A stretch of DNA of 64,000 bases from Micropterix aruncella (GCA_944548615.1 OX155972.1:23874132-23938131), one strand, 5' to 3'. Positions 47,591 to 56,275 are shown, counted from the stretch's first letter. The notes: a model not told the origin generated them from the letters alone. Program-made: numbers and translations.

Positions 47591-47633
47591 TACGTATTGA
47601 AACATATACATATTGTATATGTTTCAATACGTA
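47591..47633. repeat. 43-bp perfect palindrome
   Basis: Two 20-base arms (TACGTATTGAAACATATACA and its exact complement) separated by TAT. A third partial arm follows at 47638. Confidence 0.95.
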
Positions 47634-47975
47634 TAACATATACATATTGTAGTATTTTTTTAAAACTTTGTCTCTTCCAAGAAAATGCGAGCTTTTTGCC
47701 TGCAGGCAATATTTTAGAGCTAACCTAATATGAATTCCTATCAACTGGTTTATTATTAATAAAATAATTTGATGTATGGATTTTTTCCTTTCCGAATTTA
47801 TGTAAATCTCCTAACCTATTATGAATTTCCAAGCAATTCATATAAAAGATATGTAGTGCATTGAAATTGAAAATCGTAGCTATTCACCCCATTTTACGGT
47901 ATAGAAATTCGGTTCGAAGGACCAAATTGCGAAAACGCAACAATATTTTAATATCTTTTGTTTCTTTCGTTTCAG
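47634..47975. other. Spacer with a LINE 3' UTR block
   Basis: 47695-47730 carries TTTGCCTGCAGGCAATATTT and AGCTAACCTAAT, as at 9268. Nothing else is recognised. Confidence 0.35.
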
Positions 47976-48585
47976 ATGCTGAGCCGCCAGTATAATGATA
48001 GTTCTTCTTTTTAATTATTTTTTTTAATCCGCTTCATCGAACGTGCCTTGCGTAGTGCCGAAAAGTTTAAATAATTTTTATTAAAAAAAAAACTAAAGAA
48101 AAAAAGAAATGCATACTTTTGATCTCTGTTTATTTGTTTGTTTGTTTAAATGTAAATCTACCATTCAACGGCTGTTCTTAAAATGCCATATTATCGCTAG
48201 GCTTAGTCCATTATATCGTAGTTTTTAAAATGCATTTATTTTTCTCTTTTTTATTCTCGATATCATATTATAATCTACCTTATTGTAACTTGCGATGCCA
48301 CTTTTCTTTATTTTTCCGTCAAAAATAAGTGTTATTAGTGATATTAAATGTTTAAAAAATAAGCCATACGATTATTCTTGAAGTCCCGAAGTTTCGCTTT
48401 TACAAAAAAAACACGGTGTCGGCTCTTAAGCTATTTTTCGGGACTTCGACAATACTCTTTCTCTAGTTTTTTTTAAGAAAAGAAAAATAGAATAAGTTTA
48501 TGGTATTATGTCTTTTAAAAATTAAATAAAAAACTATTTTTCTGTAAACACGTATCTGAAGAAATAAAAAAGCGTTTGTGTCATT
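47976..48585 (+). other. Candidate 3' UTR exon of the CABIT gene
   Basis: A strong acceptor (TTTGTTTCTTTCGTTTCAG) ends at 47975. The following ~600 bp are free of the window's repeats and reach AATAAA at 48563 with GT-rich sequence after it. The CABIT coding exon 2 ends in a donor just after its stop, so a downstream non-coding exon is needed, and this is the best candidate before the U2 array. It could instead belong to another transcript. Confidence 0.35.
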
Positions 48586-48666
48586 TTAAATTGGTGTTTT
48601 TTTTTCGTTGTTAAAAAAACCAGTTTAGGGAAGCCTGCAACTATTCAAAATGCATAGTACCAACGG

Positions 48667-48800
48667 CCATCTACCGGTGATAAATCATTACGCAACTAAA
48701 TGCGTCTCTTTTCCGATAGAGGGCGCTGGAATCGATTAAGAACGTGCTGCGGAGCGGTTGAACGAAAATCATCTAGTCATTTTGCTGTCCAAAATTGGGC
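48667..48800 (+). promoter_or_regulatory. U2 snRNA promoter, array copy 1, separated from its gene by the LINE
   Basis: Closely matches the 130 bp upstream of the other U2 genes: TAGAGGGCGCTGGA, AAGAACGTGCTGCGGAGC and GAACGAAAATCATCTAGTCA. It has several differences (CCGGTGATAAATCATTACGC) that mark it as the array edge. It should contain the snRNA proximal sequence element; I cannot place that element exactly. The next bases are ATCGC (U2 +1 to +5), then LINE sequence. Confidence 0.75.
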
Positions 48801-49268
48801 ATCGCATTCGCTGCCGCGCGCTCGCACCGTACGGTCGTCCGCTCCGCTCGCGCCGCGACTAATTTATTTTACCGCCGCGCGCCAAACCGCTCTCGTGTTT
48901 GATACTGTTGTAGCGTTGCTCCAGTTCATTCAGTATTAACCGATTTTCTCCGGCCCGCCTAAGCAATCGGTTCGTACGCGTTTTCAGTAGTGATACAAAT
49001 AAGGTGTACGACAGTAGTGATACAAATCAGTGCCCGGCGTCCGTCCCGAACGGTCGCCTGCTCCGCTCCGCCGCCCGCGCTGAATATAGCCGCAACGAGT
49101 TCTCGCTGTGCAGCTTTGCTCCAGCCTGTTCTTGTATTCTCCGTGCCGTCGAGTGAATCTCCAGTTCGGCTAAGCGACCAGTTCGTGCGCGTAATTAGTA
49201 GAAATACGAGTTTTGTGTACGAGCTGTGGACTTTTATATTTTTTACTTTATAAGTGAACATATCGGAA

Positions 49269-50843
49269 ATGCAGTCTTTCGTCGACGCTGCTGAAGATAC
49301 CATGGCCTATAGCTCACCTGTAGCTAGAGGTCGAGATATGCCGCTGCTACTACCTGCCACTCCAAAGAAACGCGAAAGAGAGCCCGCGTCTCCCGACACC
49401 GAGCTAGAAAGGGATTCGCAGCGCCGTCGGGCCGGCTCGTTTGGAGCCGACGGCTGCGAAGCCCTCCTGACGCCGCCGCCTTCGGACAACGAGGATGCGC
49501 GCGGCGAGCAGGCAAGCGGGCCGTCCTATGCTGAATTAGCGGCTAGGAAGAGCCCCTCGCCGCTGCCGCGCTCACTGACGCCTCCCACGCAGTCATCCCA
49601 GCCACCGAAGCCGACGCCACGTCCTCAGCCAATTATAGTGGAGAAGCTGGACAACTGGACCGTCCACCTTAACACCCTTCACGCAAGGCTGGGGAGAGCG
49701 CCTATCGTGGGGCCAATAAGTGGAGGTTTACGGTTTCGCCCGGCGGACGACGCTGAATACCGCGTCGTACAGGACTACCTGCACTCCCTCGGCAATATCG
49801 CGTGGCACTCCTACACCGCGCCGGCTGAGAAGGATGCCAAAATTGCAATACGTGGCCTCCCGGAATCGACAACGTCCGAAGAGGTCATCTCGGGTCTAGC
49901 CGCCCATGGCTTTGAGGCCACATACGTCAAGATGATCCACGGGGGGCGGCGACCCCTTTTTCATGTCGTCCTCCGGAAGACAGATCGCTGGCGCGAGGTG
50001 TTCCAGCTCCCGGACCTACACCACATAAAGGTCACAGTGGAGTCCTGGAGGGGACGAAAGGGCCCCAAACAGTGCCACCGATGCCAGCGATTCCGCCACA
50101 GCAGCCACAACTGTCACCGGCCGCAAGTCTGTGTCTGCTGCGGCGAGGAGCATGCAGCCAAAAACTGTCCGAGACCAAAGACAGTCAAAGCAACATGCGG
50201 CAACTGCGGGGCGGATCACCCCGCAAACAACAGGAGGTGCCCTGCGTTCATGGCAGAAATCCGCCAGACAACGAGGCAGCAGCAAGGTGCTCCGCGAGCG
50301 GCGGCTGCTGCCCCTCAAGCAGAGCCGCGAACCGCTGCCCCGCGCGCCCCGCGCGCCCAGCGCTCCCAGACCGCCCCAGCCCCGGAACAGACTCAGTCTC
50401 CACGGGCTTTGCCGCGGAAACCGGCAAAACCACAGGCTATGCCTCAGCCTCCCCCCGCTCCACAGCTACAGAAACAAAAACCGGTGGCGAGCCGGGAGGC
50501 TCCCCTTTCGTGGAGGCAGAAGCCGGCACCGTCGACCGCTTGTCAGCAGCCAGCTACTGCAAAGAAGTCAAATCGGCAGCGCTCGAAGTGGCCGACGAGA
50601 ACGCCTCCACAAGAGACGAAGCTGGTCGAGAAGGCGACCCCCCCAACACACCGACCCCAGCCCCAACAGCCCAGCCAAGAGGCTGTAAACGTAACGGTGG
50701 CAGACCTGCTGTCGCTGGTAAGCGAGCTACTTGCCAACCCGGCGGAAGCAGGCTCCATCGTAGCGCGCACCCTACAGCGCCTACTGGGGCCGTCGTCCGC
50801 CCTACAGTGCACAGCCATGCCTCCTGCATCGGCAGGCCACTAA
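49269..50843 (+). CDS. LINE ORF1, gag-like nucleic-acid-binding protein
   Basis: 524 codons from the first ATG after the UTR; the open frame extends only to a GTG at 49254. The N-terminal ~120 residues are acidic/proline-rich and disordered. Residues ~125-255 resemble the RNA-recognition region of Jockey/I-type gag proteins (DAEYRVVQDYLHSLGNIAWH, then AAHGFEATYVKMIH). Three CCHC zinc knuckles follow: CHRCQRFRHSSHNC, CVCCGEEHAAKNC and CGNCGADHPANNRRC. The long C-terminal tail is proline/glutamine-rich. The protein should coat the element's RNA and form the ribonucleoprotein that is brought to chromatin. Its last ~250 codons are overlapped by the open ORF2 frame. Confidence 0.9.
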   Translation: MQSFVDAAEDTMAYSSPVARGRDMPLLLPATPKKREREPASPDTELERDSQRRRAGSFGADGCEALLTPPPSDNEDARGEQASGPSYAELAARKSPSPLPRSLTPPTQSSQPPKPTPRPQPIIVEKLDNWTVHLNTLHARLGRAPIVGPISGGLRFRPADDAEYRVVQDYLHSLGNIAWHSYTAPAEKDAKIAIRGLPESTTSEEVISGLAAHGFEATYVKMIHGGRRPLFHVVLRKTDRWREVFQLPDLHHIKVTVESWRGRKGPKQCHRCQRFRHSSHNCHRPQVCVCCGEEHAAKNCPRPKTVKATCGNCGADHPANNRRCPAFMAEIRQTTRQQQGAPRAAAAAPQAEPRTAAPRAPRAQRSQTAPAPEQTQSPRALPRKPAKPQAMPQPPPAPQLQKQKPVASREAPLSWRQKPAPSTACQQPATAKKSNRQRSKWPTRTPPQETKLVEKATPPTHRPQPQQPSQEAVNVTVADLLSLVSELLANPAEAGSIVARTLQRLLGPSSALQCTAMPPASAGH

Positions 50844-53500
50844 GAATAGTGCATTGGAATGCGGATGGCATCAAAAGCAAGCTTCCGTCGGTGCGAGCCT
50901 TCCTGCAGGAACAGCAGGTCGACGTCCTCCTCGTATCGGAGACAAAGCTCCTGAAATTCGTCTCGGTGCGCATACCCAACTACATCGCGTACCGGACGGA
51001 CAACGTGACGACAGAAGGTCGCGCGTACAGGGGCACCGCCGTCTTCGTGAGGAGGACGATGCTCCACCAACAAATCGACGTGCCGCAGCTAGACTCGCTG
51101 TACGCAACGGGAATTCAGCTAAGAGCAGGCGGAGTAGATTTGCGTATTTTTGCAGTCTACAAACCGCCCAGCAACCGACTGGAGACTGGCGACATCGACA
51201 AACTCCTACACCCGACGATACCTACGATCGTAGCCGGCGACCTGAACAGCAAGCATCCGGCGTGGAACTCGACGCGCGCCAACGTCGATGGCGCGCAATT
51301 GCTTAACCACGCCGAGAAAAGAGGCTTCACGGTCGCCGGACCGGAACAACACACACGTGTTCCGAGCACGCCAACCCACTCGTCAGAGGTACTCGATGTC
51401 GCCCTCCTGCACAACGTGACATTTCCCTACGTGCAGGAAGTCATTTATGAGCTACAGTCGGATCACCTGCCGGTTCTCTTAGAGCTACAAACCGACGTTG
51501 CTACAGCGAGTCACTATAGAGAGCGCCGCCGTATTGACTGGACACGTTACGAAAAGCTGCTTGGTAAGGCAATCCTAGACTATAAGACACCGGTCACCAT
51601 CGGAGATATCGAGAGCCGGGTGTCCAACCTTCAGGAGGCCATCAAGACCGCGCTGGAAGCCAGCTCCTCGACGATAGAGGCGAAAGCGACACGTCCCCGC
51701 CTCCCGCAACGACTGCGAGACAAGCTGCGGGAGAAGCGGCGCTTGCATCGCTTCTGGGCCGAAAATCGGTGTCCGGAAGCTAAGCGCCGCTTAAACAAAG
51801 CGAACGCTAGCTTGCAAGAGGAACTGCAGACGTACGTAGCCGAGTCGTGGGAGGAATTCCTCGACTCGATAGGCGACGACATGCCATCTATATACAGGCT
51901 GAATCGTCGCCTGCTGAGTACGGCTGAACCAGCGCGGCCACTACTGGATTCGACCGGGAACCTCCACTATGTCGCCGACGACAGAGCGACTCTCTTCGCG
52001 GACCACCTGGAGAAGACCTTCGTCCCGCACGACATAGAAGACCAGGAGCACTCCAAGGTGGTCCACGAGCACCTAGCTGCGGAGGAGGAATCGCCACCGG
52101 AGCTTGGCAGAGAGATCCCGCCGATAACTCCGGCTGAGCTCCAGCGTCGAATCCAGCAACTCAAGCTGAAGAAGGCACCCGGCCCCGACGGCATCAGTAG
52201 CGGCGCGCTGAAGAGGCTTCCGCGTCGCCAGCTGCCGGCCCTCGCAGGGCTGCTAAACTCCTGCATCAGACTCGGTCATTTTCCAGAGAAGTGGAAGACG
52301 GCTAAGGTGATAATGCTGCCGAAACCTCACAAAGACCTGCGGCAACCGGGCAACTACCGCCCGATCTCGCTGCTGCCTACCCTCGCGAAGGTCTTCGAGC
52401 GATGCGTGCTGGCGCGACTAACGCCGCACCTCGCCCCGCGCAACGAGCAGTATGGATTCCGTACGGGCCACTCGACTACCCTGCAACTCACGCGGGTAGT
52501 ACATCGCCTGACGGAATCCTACAATAAGCACCAGCATACGGCAGCCGTCTTCCTGGACGTCGAAAAGGCGTTCGACCGAGTCTGGCACGAGGGCCTCCGC
52601 TACAAGCTGGCGACACAGACCACGGCACCGCGCCTGCTCCGTAACGTGGTGGCTTCCTTCCTCTCCGGAAGAGGGTTCTTCGTCGCGGTGGAGGGCGAGC
52701 AGTCCACAATTCGTCCCATCGCGGCGGGAGTCCCGCAGGGAAGCTGCTTATCGCCGGCGCTATACGGTGTCTACACAAATGACATACCGCTCAGCGCCGG
52801 CGCGGAGCTGGCGCTATTTGCGGATGACGCTATGTATATGGCAACTTCAATCAACATCAAGGTCGCGGCCAAGAAACTGCAGCAGCAACTAGACCTTATG
52901 CCAGAATGGCTAAGGAAATGGCGGATTGTCGTTAACGCGGCTAAGTCCGAAGCGATCATCACCGGCTCACTCAAAGTTTACCCGGAGCCGGTGAAACTCG
53001 GCGGCACCCCGGTACCGTGGAAGAACACGGTCAAGTACCTCGGGGTGCATATCGACCGTCGCCTTAACTTTGCGCACCACGCGAAAGCAACAATTGCCGC
53101 TTCGAAATCCGCCTTCTACGCGCTGCTGCCCGTTCTCCGTTCGGCCGCGATCCCGGCGAAGACACGTCTGCTGATGCTGAAGATGTACGTGAGGACGAAA
53201 CTCACGTACGCGGCACCGGCCTGGTACCACCTCATCTCGGCATCGCAGCGGAGTAACATCCAGCGAGTGCTGAACGTGGGGCTAAGAAAAGTGTCGGGAG
53301 CCCCTTGGTACGTCCGAAATGCGACTCTGGAACGCGATTTTAGCGAAACAGAGTCCGTGGAGGAACACGTAAAGCGCCTCGCGCGCGCTATGTACCGCAG
53401 GGCCGACACCTCGCCTCACGAGCACATCCGCCAGCTCGCTCCTCTGCACACCAGACCACCAGATGTCCGGAAGCCGTACCCGCGCAGTCTGCTTGATTAG
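50081..53500 (+). CDS. LINE ORF2, APE-type endonuclease and reverse transcriptase
   Basis: The open frame, -1 relative to ORF1, runs from at least 50072; 50081 is its first ATG. The endonuclease begins only at about 50836 (RIVHWNADGIKSKL) with VLLVSETKL, VYKPPSNR, VAGDLNSKHPAWNS and SDHLPVLLEL, the metal- and DNA-binding residues of APE-type nucleases. The RT follows: KKAPGPDGIS (~52170), NYRPISLLP, FLDVEKAFDRVWH (~52550), GVPQGSCLSP (~52730), the catalytic FADDAMYM (~52815) and KYLGVHIDRRL. It ends, without RNase H, after a Jockey-like C-terminal domain (LTYAAPAWYHL). All catalytic motifs look intact. The protein would nick the U2 target and copy the RNA in place. How the frame is entered is unclear: no ATG lies at the endonuclease boundary, and the frame is open for over 750 bp inside ORF1. 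A -1 frameshift or reinitiation is possible. Confidence 0.9.
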   Translation: MPAIPPQQPQLSPAASLCLLRRGACSQKLSETKDSQSNMRQLRGGSPRKQQEVPCVHGRNPPDNEAAARCSASGGCCPSSRAANRCPARPARPALPDRPSPGTDSVSTGFAAETGKTTGYASASPRSTATETKTGGEPGGSPFVEAEAGTVDRLSAASYCKEVKSAALEVADENASTRDEAGREGDPPNTPTPAPTAQPRGCKRNGGRPAVAGKRATCQPGGSRLHRSAHPTAPTGAVVRPTVHSHASCIGRPLRIVHWNADGIKSKLPSVRAFLQEQQVDVLLVSETKLLKFVSVRIPNYIAYRTDNVTTEGRAYRGTAVFVRRTMLHQQIDVPQLDSLYATGIQLRAGGVDLRIFAVYKPPSNRLETGDIDKLLHPTIPTIVAGDLNSKHPAWNSTRANVDGAQLLNHAEKRGFTVAGPEQHTRVPSTPTHSSEVLDVALLHNVTFPYVQEVIYELQSDHLPVLLELQTDVATASHYRERRRIDWTRYEKLLGKAILDYKTPVTIGDIESRVSNLQEAIKTALEASSSTIEAKATRPRLPQRLRDKLREKRRLHRFWAENRCPEAKRRLNKANASLQEELQTYVAESWEEFLDSIGDDMPSIYRLNRRLLSTAEPARPLLDSTGNLHYVADDRATLFADHLEKTFVPHDIEDQEHSKVVHEHLAAEEESPPELGREIPPITPAELQRRIQQLKLKKAPGPDGISSGALKRLPRRQLPALAGLLNSCIRLGHFPEKWKTAKVIMLPKPHKDLRQPGNYRPISLLPTLAKVFERCVLARLTPHLAPRNEQYGFRTGHSTTLQLTRVVHRLTESYNKHQHTAAVFLDVEKAFDRVWHEGLRYKLATQTTAPRLLRNVVASFLSGRGFFVAVEGEQSTIRPIAAGVPQGSCLSPALYGVYTNDIPLSAGAELALFADDAMYMATSINIKVAAKKLQQQLDLMPEWLRKWRIVVNAAKSEAIITGSLKVYPEPVKLGGTPVPWKNTVKYLGVHIDRRLNFAHHAKATIAASKSAFYALLPVLRSAAIPAKTRLLMLKMYVRTKLTYAAPAWYHLISASQRSNIQRVLNVGLRKVSGAPWYVRNATLERDFSETESVEEHVKRLARAMYRRADTSPHEHIRQLAPLHTRPPDVRKPYPRSLLD

Positions 53501-53615
53501 CGGACCACCAGCGCGGGTATCGCAGCACAGCAGCCTTGCCACAAAATATGTCATTACCAACTCCCGTCACAATCCTTCACGATAAGGTGCCTAAGCACAT
53601 AACAATGAGTCTTGC

Positions 53616-53739
53616 CACAGGGCACAAAGCCCTGTGACGCCATTCCAGAAAGCCGGGCCAATGGGCCCGGCTCACGTGAAACCCCACGAAAAGGCAAAAT
53701 GCCTAGTGGAAGATGTCACGGGCCTCTAGCAAGGCCCGT
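53616..53739 (+). promoter_or_regulatory. Four-hairpin 3' UTR module of the LINE
   Basis: Four perfect stem-loops in series: CACAGGGC/GCCCTGTG (53616-53636), AGCCGGGCC/GGCCCGGCT (53651-53672), AGGCA/TGCCT (53692-53704) and ACGGGCC/GGCCCGT (53718-53739). A (TTTGA)n tail follows. Structured 3' ends are what LINE reverse transcriptases recognise for priming, so this is a likely RT-binding module. Confidence 0.7.
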
Positions 53740-53770
53740 CGACAGATATTTGATTTGATTTGAATTGGGC

Positions 53771-53957
53771 ATCGCTTCTCGGCCTTTTGGCTAAGATCAA
53801 AGTGTAGTATCTGTTCTTATCAGCTTAATATCTGATAGTTCCCGCATTGCGGGACCAGTATATTAAACTGATTTTTGGAAAATGGCGAGGTGTTAGGGGC
53901 TTGCTCCACCCTCGCCGCGGGTTGGCCCGGCATTGCAGTGCCGCCGGGATCGGCCCA
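53771..53957 (+). ncRNA. U2: U2 spliceosomal snRNA, copy 1 (promoter displaced)
   Basis: Full 187-nt U2 sequence starting ATCGCTTCTCGGCCTTTTGG. The branch-point pairing segment GTAGTA is at 53804-53809, stem IIb CCCGCATTGCGGG at 53841-53853, the Sm site ATTTTTGG at 53871-53878, and the 3' stem-loops end at CGGGATCGGCCC. The target duplication restored its first five bases, so the RNA sequence is intact, but its promoter now lies 5 kb upstream beyond the LINE. Expression is doubtful. Confidence 0.95.
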
Positions 53958-54156
53958 ATTAATATCTAATTACGTAATACATGCGCGCATCTGATTATGT
54001 AATGCATGCGCGCGCATGGTCTGATAATATGAAACCCTATATATTTTTTAAAAAGAAATCTTTAGTGCAATTATTATATTATTATAAAACTAGAGATAAA
54101 CTCAAGTTGTTGACAATGAATCATAACATAATCCTAACCGTTTTTTTTGGCTTTTT

Positions 54157-54475
54157 TCATAACTATGGACGAAGCACGGCTTCACCATAACGATCCTGAT
54201 AGAAAACAACAGTCCGTGACATGGAAATGACTATCATCATCAAGTAAGAAATTCAAGGCCAGTCTATTCATAATTATGGACGAAGCATGGCTTCACCATA
54301 GATCCTGAAAGAAAACAATAGACCATGACCTGGAAACGACCATCATCAACTCCTAAGAAATTTAAGGCCATTCCATCTGCCGGTAAGATCCCTGGCATTC
54401 TTTTCTGGGTCAGTCGATGGGCATGCTGATTGGATACCTTGATCATGGGCTACTATAATAGAGATTGTATAATCT
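54157..54475 (+). pseudogene. Mariner transposase relic in U2 spacer, unit 1
   Basis: Two tandem ~107-bp copies begin ATGGACGAAGCA(C/T)GGCTTC. The readings give MDEARLHH and then TWKRPSSTPKKFKAIPSAGK, IPGIFFWVSRW and MGYYNRDCI. This matches the central part of mariner transposases (W.HHYDPE, PKKF..SAGK, FWD..G, GTTI...YY). Stops and frameshifts make it a fossil. The - strand ORFs over it are shadows. Confidence 0.65.
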
Positions 54476-54610
54476 GAATAAATTTTTAAAAAGGGGGAAA
54501 CGAAATACGCAAATTCGAAGAGGCAAACTCGCCAAAATTGTTTAGTTTCACAAATATAATGCCCCAATGAACAAGTCCAATGTTGCGATCTGATCGGGAA
54601 GAAGAGTTTT

Positions 54611-54660
54611 TTTTAGGTTTAATACAGTTGATATCTATATCGACTGTATTAAACCTAAAA
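54611..54660. repeat. 50-bp palindrome in U2 spacer (also 56411, 58212)
   Basis: TTTTAGGTTTAATACAG and its complement form a ~24-bp stem with one mismatch and a 2-nt centre. It is repeated identically in units 2 and 3. It may be a remnant of transposon ends. Confidence 0.9.
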
Positions 54661-55095
54661 GGTGACTATGTCGTAAAATAAAAGAACATTCAATAAAGTT
54701 AAAACTTCATCATACTCGTTATCACTTTTTGATGAACGACGTGGTATTTACATGTGTCAATTTTCCTTGATCGTCAATTTCTTCGTTAATCCGGTTGGCT
54801 CTAAGAACTCGCAAAACGATAAGCCCGCCGTTTGTACTAAGTTAAAATAGAATTTAAGTTCTCTTTATCAATGTAATTATTTTCTTTTTAGTGCAATAAA
54901 GGTATTTTTCATTTTTCGTTATAACTCGGAAAGCATGCATCAAAAAAGGTGTAAAACCTTTTATTCTAGAGTCAGCGATTATCAACCAATGGGTCAGAAC
55001 TCATCGACAATATATCGATGTCACAACCTCCTGGGGGTCGCCAAGTTAACTAAAAATAAAAATAGAAAATTTTACAAAATCTTTGTTTATATAAT

Positions 55096-55162
55096 ATCAT
55101 TGATTATACAGTGTAATTATGATGTTTGATGTATTATGATGTTACACAGTATAATCAATGAT
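55096..55162. repeat. Inverted repeat in U2 spacer (also 56896, 58697)
   Basis: ATCATTGATTATACAGTGTA and its inverse with one mismatch, 25-bp loop. Present in each full unit. Confidence 0.85.
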
Positions 55163-55438
55163 AATATGCAAACATTTTACAGCTTCTGAAGAGAAAAATA
55201 TTTATTATGGATTTTTCTATTGCTTTTACAAAACTTTGTGATTTATCTAATATGTGTGTTTATTTCATTTGCTAGGTACAGCATATTAAATAAACATATT
55301 AAATTATTACATGCATATTTGATTGGGCGTGTATGAAGAAATGAACAACTCATGACAAAAGAGTCTTTATTAATTTATTTTAAAAATTGCTACGTTTAAC
55401 CATCCTACAGGCGTAGTCCACAACTATCGATATTGCGC

Positions 55439-55570
55439 CATCTACCGACAATAAATTATACGCAATTAAATGCGTCTCTTTTCAGATAGAGGGCGCTGGA
55501 GTCGATTAAGAACGTGCTGCGGAGCAGTTGAACGAAAATCATCTAGTCATTTTGCTGTCCAAAATTGGGC
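55439..55570 (+). promoter_or_regulatory. U2 snRNA promoter, unit 2
   Basis: Block conserved in all copies including the diverged left edge: AATTAAATGCGTCTCTTTTC, TAGAGGGCGCTGGA, AACGTGCTGCGGAGC, GAACGAAAATCATCTAGTCA. The proximal element of insect U2 genes should lie about 40-60 bp upstream of the start, within the last two blocks. No TATA box is seen, as expected for a Pol II snRNA gene. Confidence 0.65.
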
Positions 55571-55757
55571 ATCGCTTCTCGGCCTTTTGGCTAAGATCAA
55601 AGTGTAGTATCTGTTCTTATCAGCTTAATATCTGATAGTTCCCGCATTGCGGGACCAGTATATTAAACTGATTTTTGGAAAATGGCGAGGTGTTAGGGGC
55701 TTGCTCCACCCTCGCCGCGGGTTGGCCCGGCATTGCAGTGCCGCCGGGATCGGCCCA
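55571..55757 (+). ncRNA. U2: U2 spliceosomal snRNA, copy 2
   Basis: Identical to copy 1 over 187 nt, with its promoter directly upstream. It pairs with the intron branch point through GTAGTA and is a core component of the spliceosomal U2 snRNP. Confidence 0.97.
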
Positions 55758-55956
55758 ATTAATATCTAATTACGTAATACATGCGCGCATCTGATTATGT
55801 AATGCATGCGCGCGCATGGTCTGATAATATGAAACCCTATATATTTTTTAAAAAGAAATCTTTAGTGCAATTATTATATTATTATAAAACTAGAGATAAA
55901 CTCAAGTTGTTGACAATGAATCATAACATAATCCTAACCGTTTTTTTTGGCTTTTT

Positions 55957-56275
55957 TCATAACTATGGACGAAGCACGGCTTCACCATAACGATCCTGAT
56001 AGAAAACAACAGTCCGTGACATGGAAATGACTATCATCATCAAGTAAGAAATTCAAGGCCAGTCTATTCATAATTATGGACGAAGCATGGCTTCACCATA
56101 GATCCTGAAAGAAAACAATAGACCATGACCTGGAAACGACCATCATCAACTCCTAAGAAATTTAAGGCCATTCCATCTGCCGGTAAGATCCCTGGCATTC
56201 TTTTCTGGGTCAGTCGATGGGCATGCTGATTGGATACCTTGATCATGGGCTACTATAATAGAGATTGTATAATCT
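55957..56275 (+). pseudogene. Mariner transposase relic in U2 spacer, unit 2
   Basis: Same sequence and breaks as 54157-54475. Confidence 0.65.

Larger units (their letters stand above)
48806..53762 (+). mobile_element. Full-length Jockey-clade LINE inserted in a U2 snRNA gene
   Basis: A 4,957-bp element bounded by the 13-bp duplication AATTGGGCATCGC at 48793-48805 and 53763-53775. The insertion point is after U2 nucleotide 5. Order: 463-bp 5' UTR, gag-like ORF1 with three zinc knuckles, ORF2 with an APE-type endonuclease and RT but no RNase H, and a 262-bp 3' UTR ending TTTGATTTGATTTG. Both ORFs are open, so it is recent or still capable. Absence of RNase H and the RT style point to the Jockey clade. 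GC content is much higher than the surrounding DNA. Confidence 0.9.

Noticed and set aside
49254..49268. ORF1 start at 49254
   Set aside because: That codon is GTG; the first ATG in frame is at 49269.
50016..53570. Numerous 60-150 aa ORFs overlapping LINE ORF1/ORF2 on both strands
   Set aside because: GC-rich coding shadows without domains.
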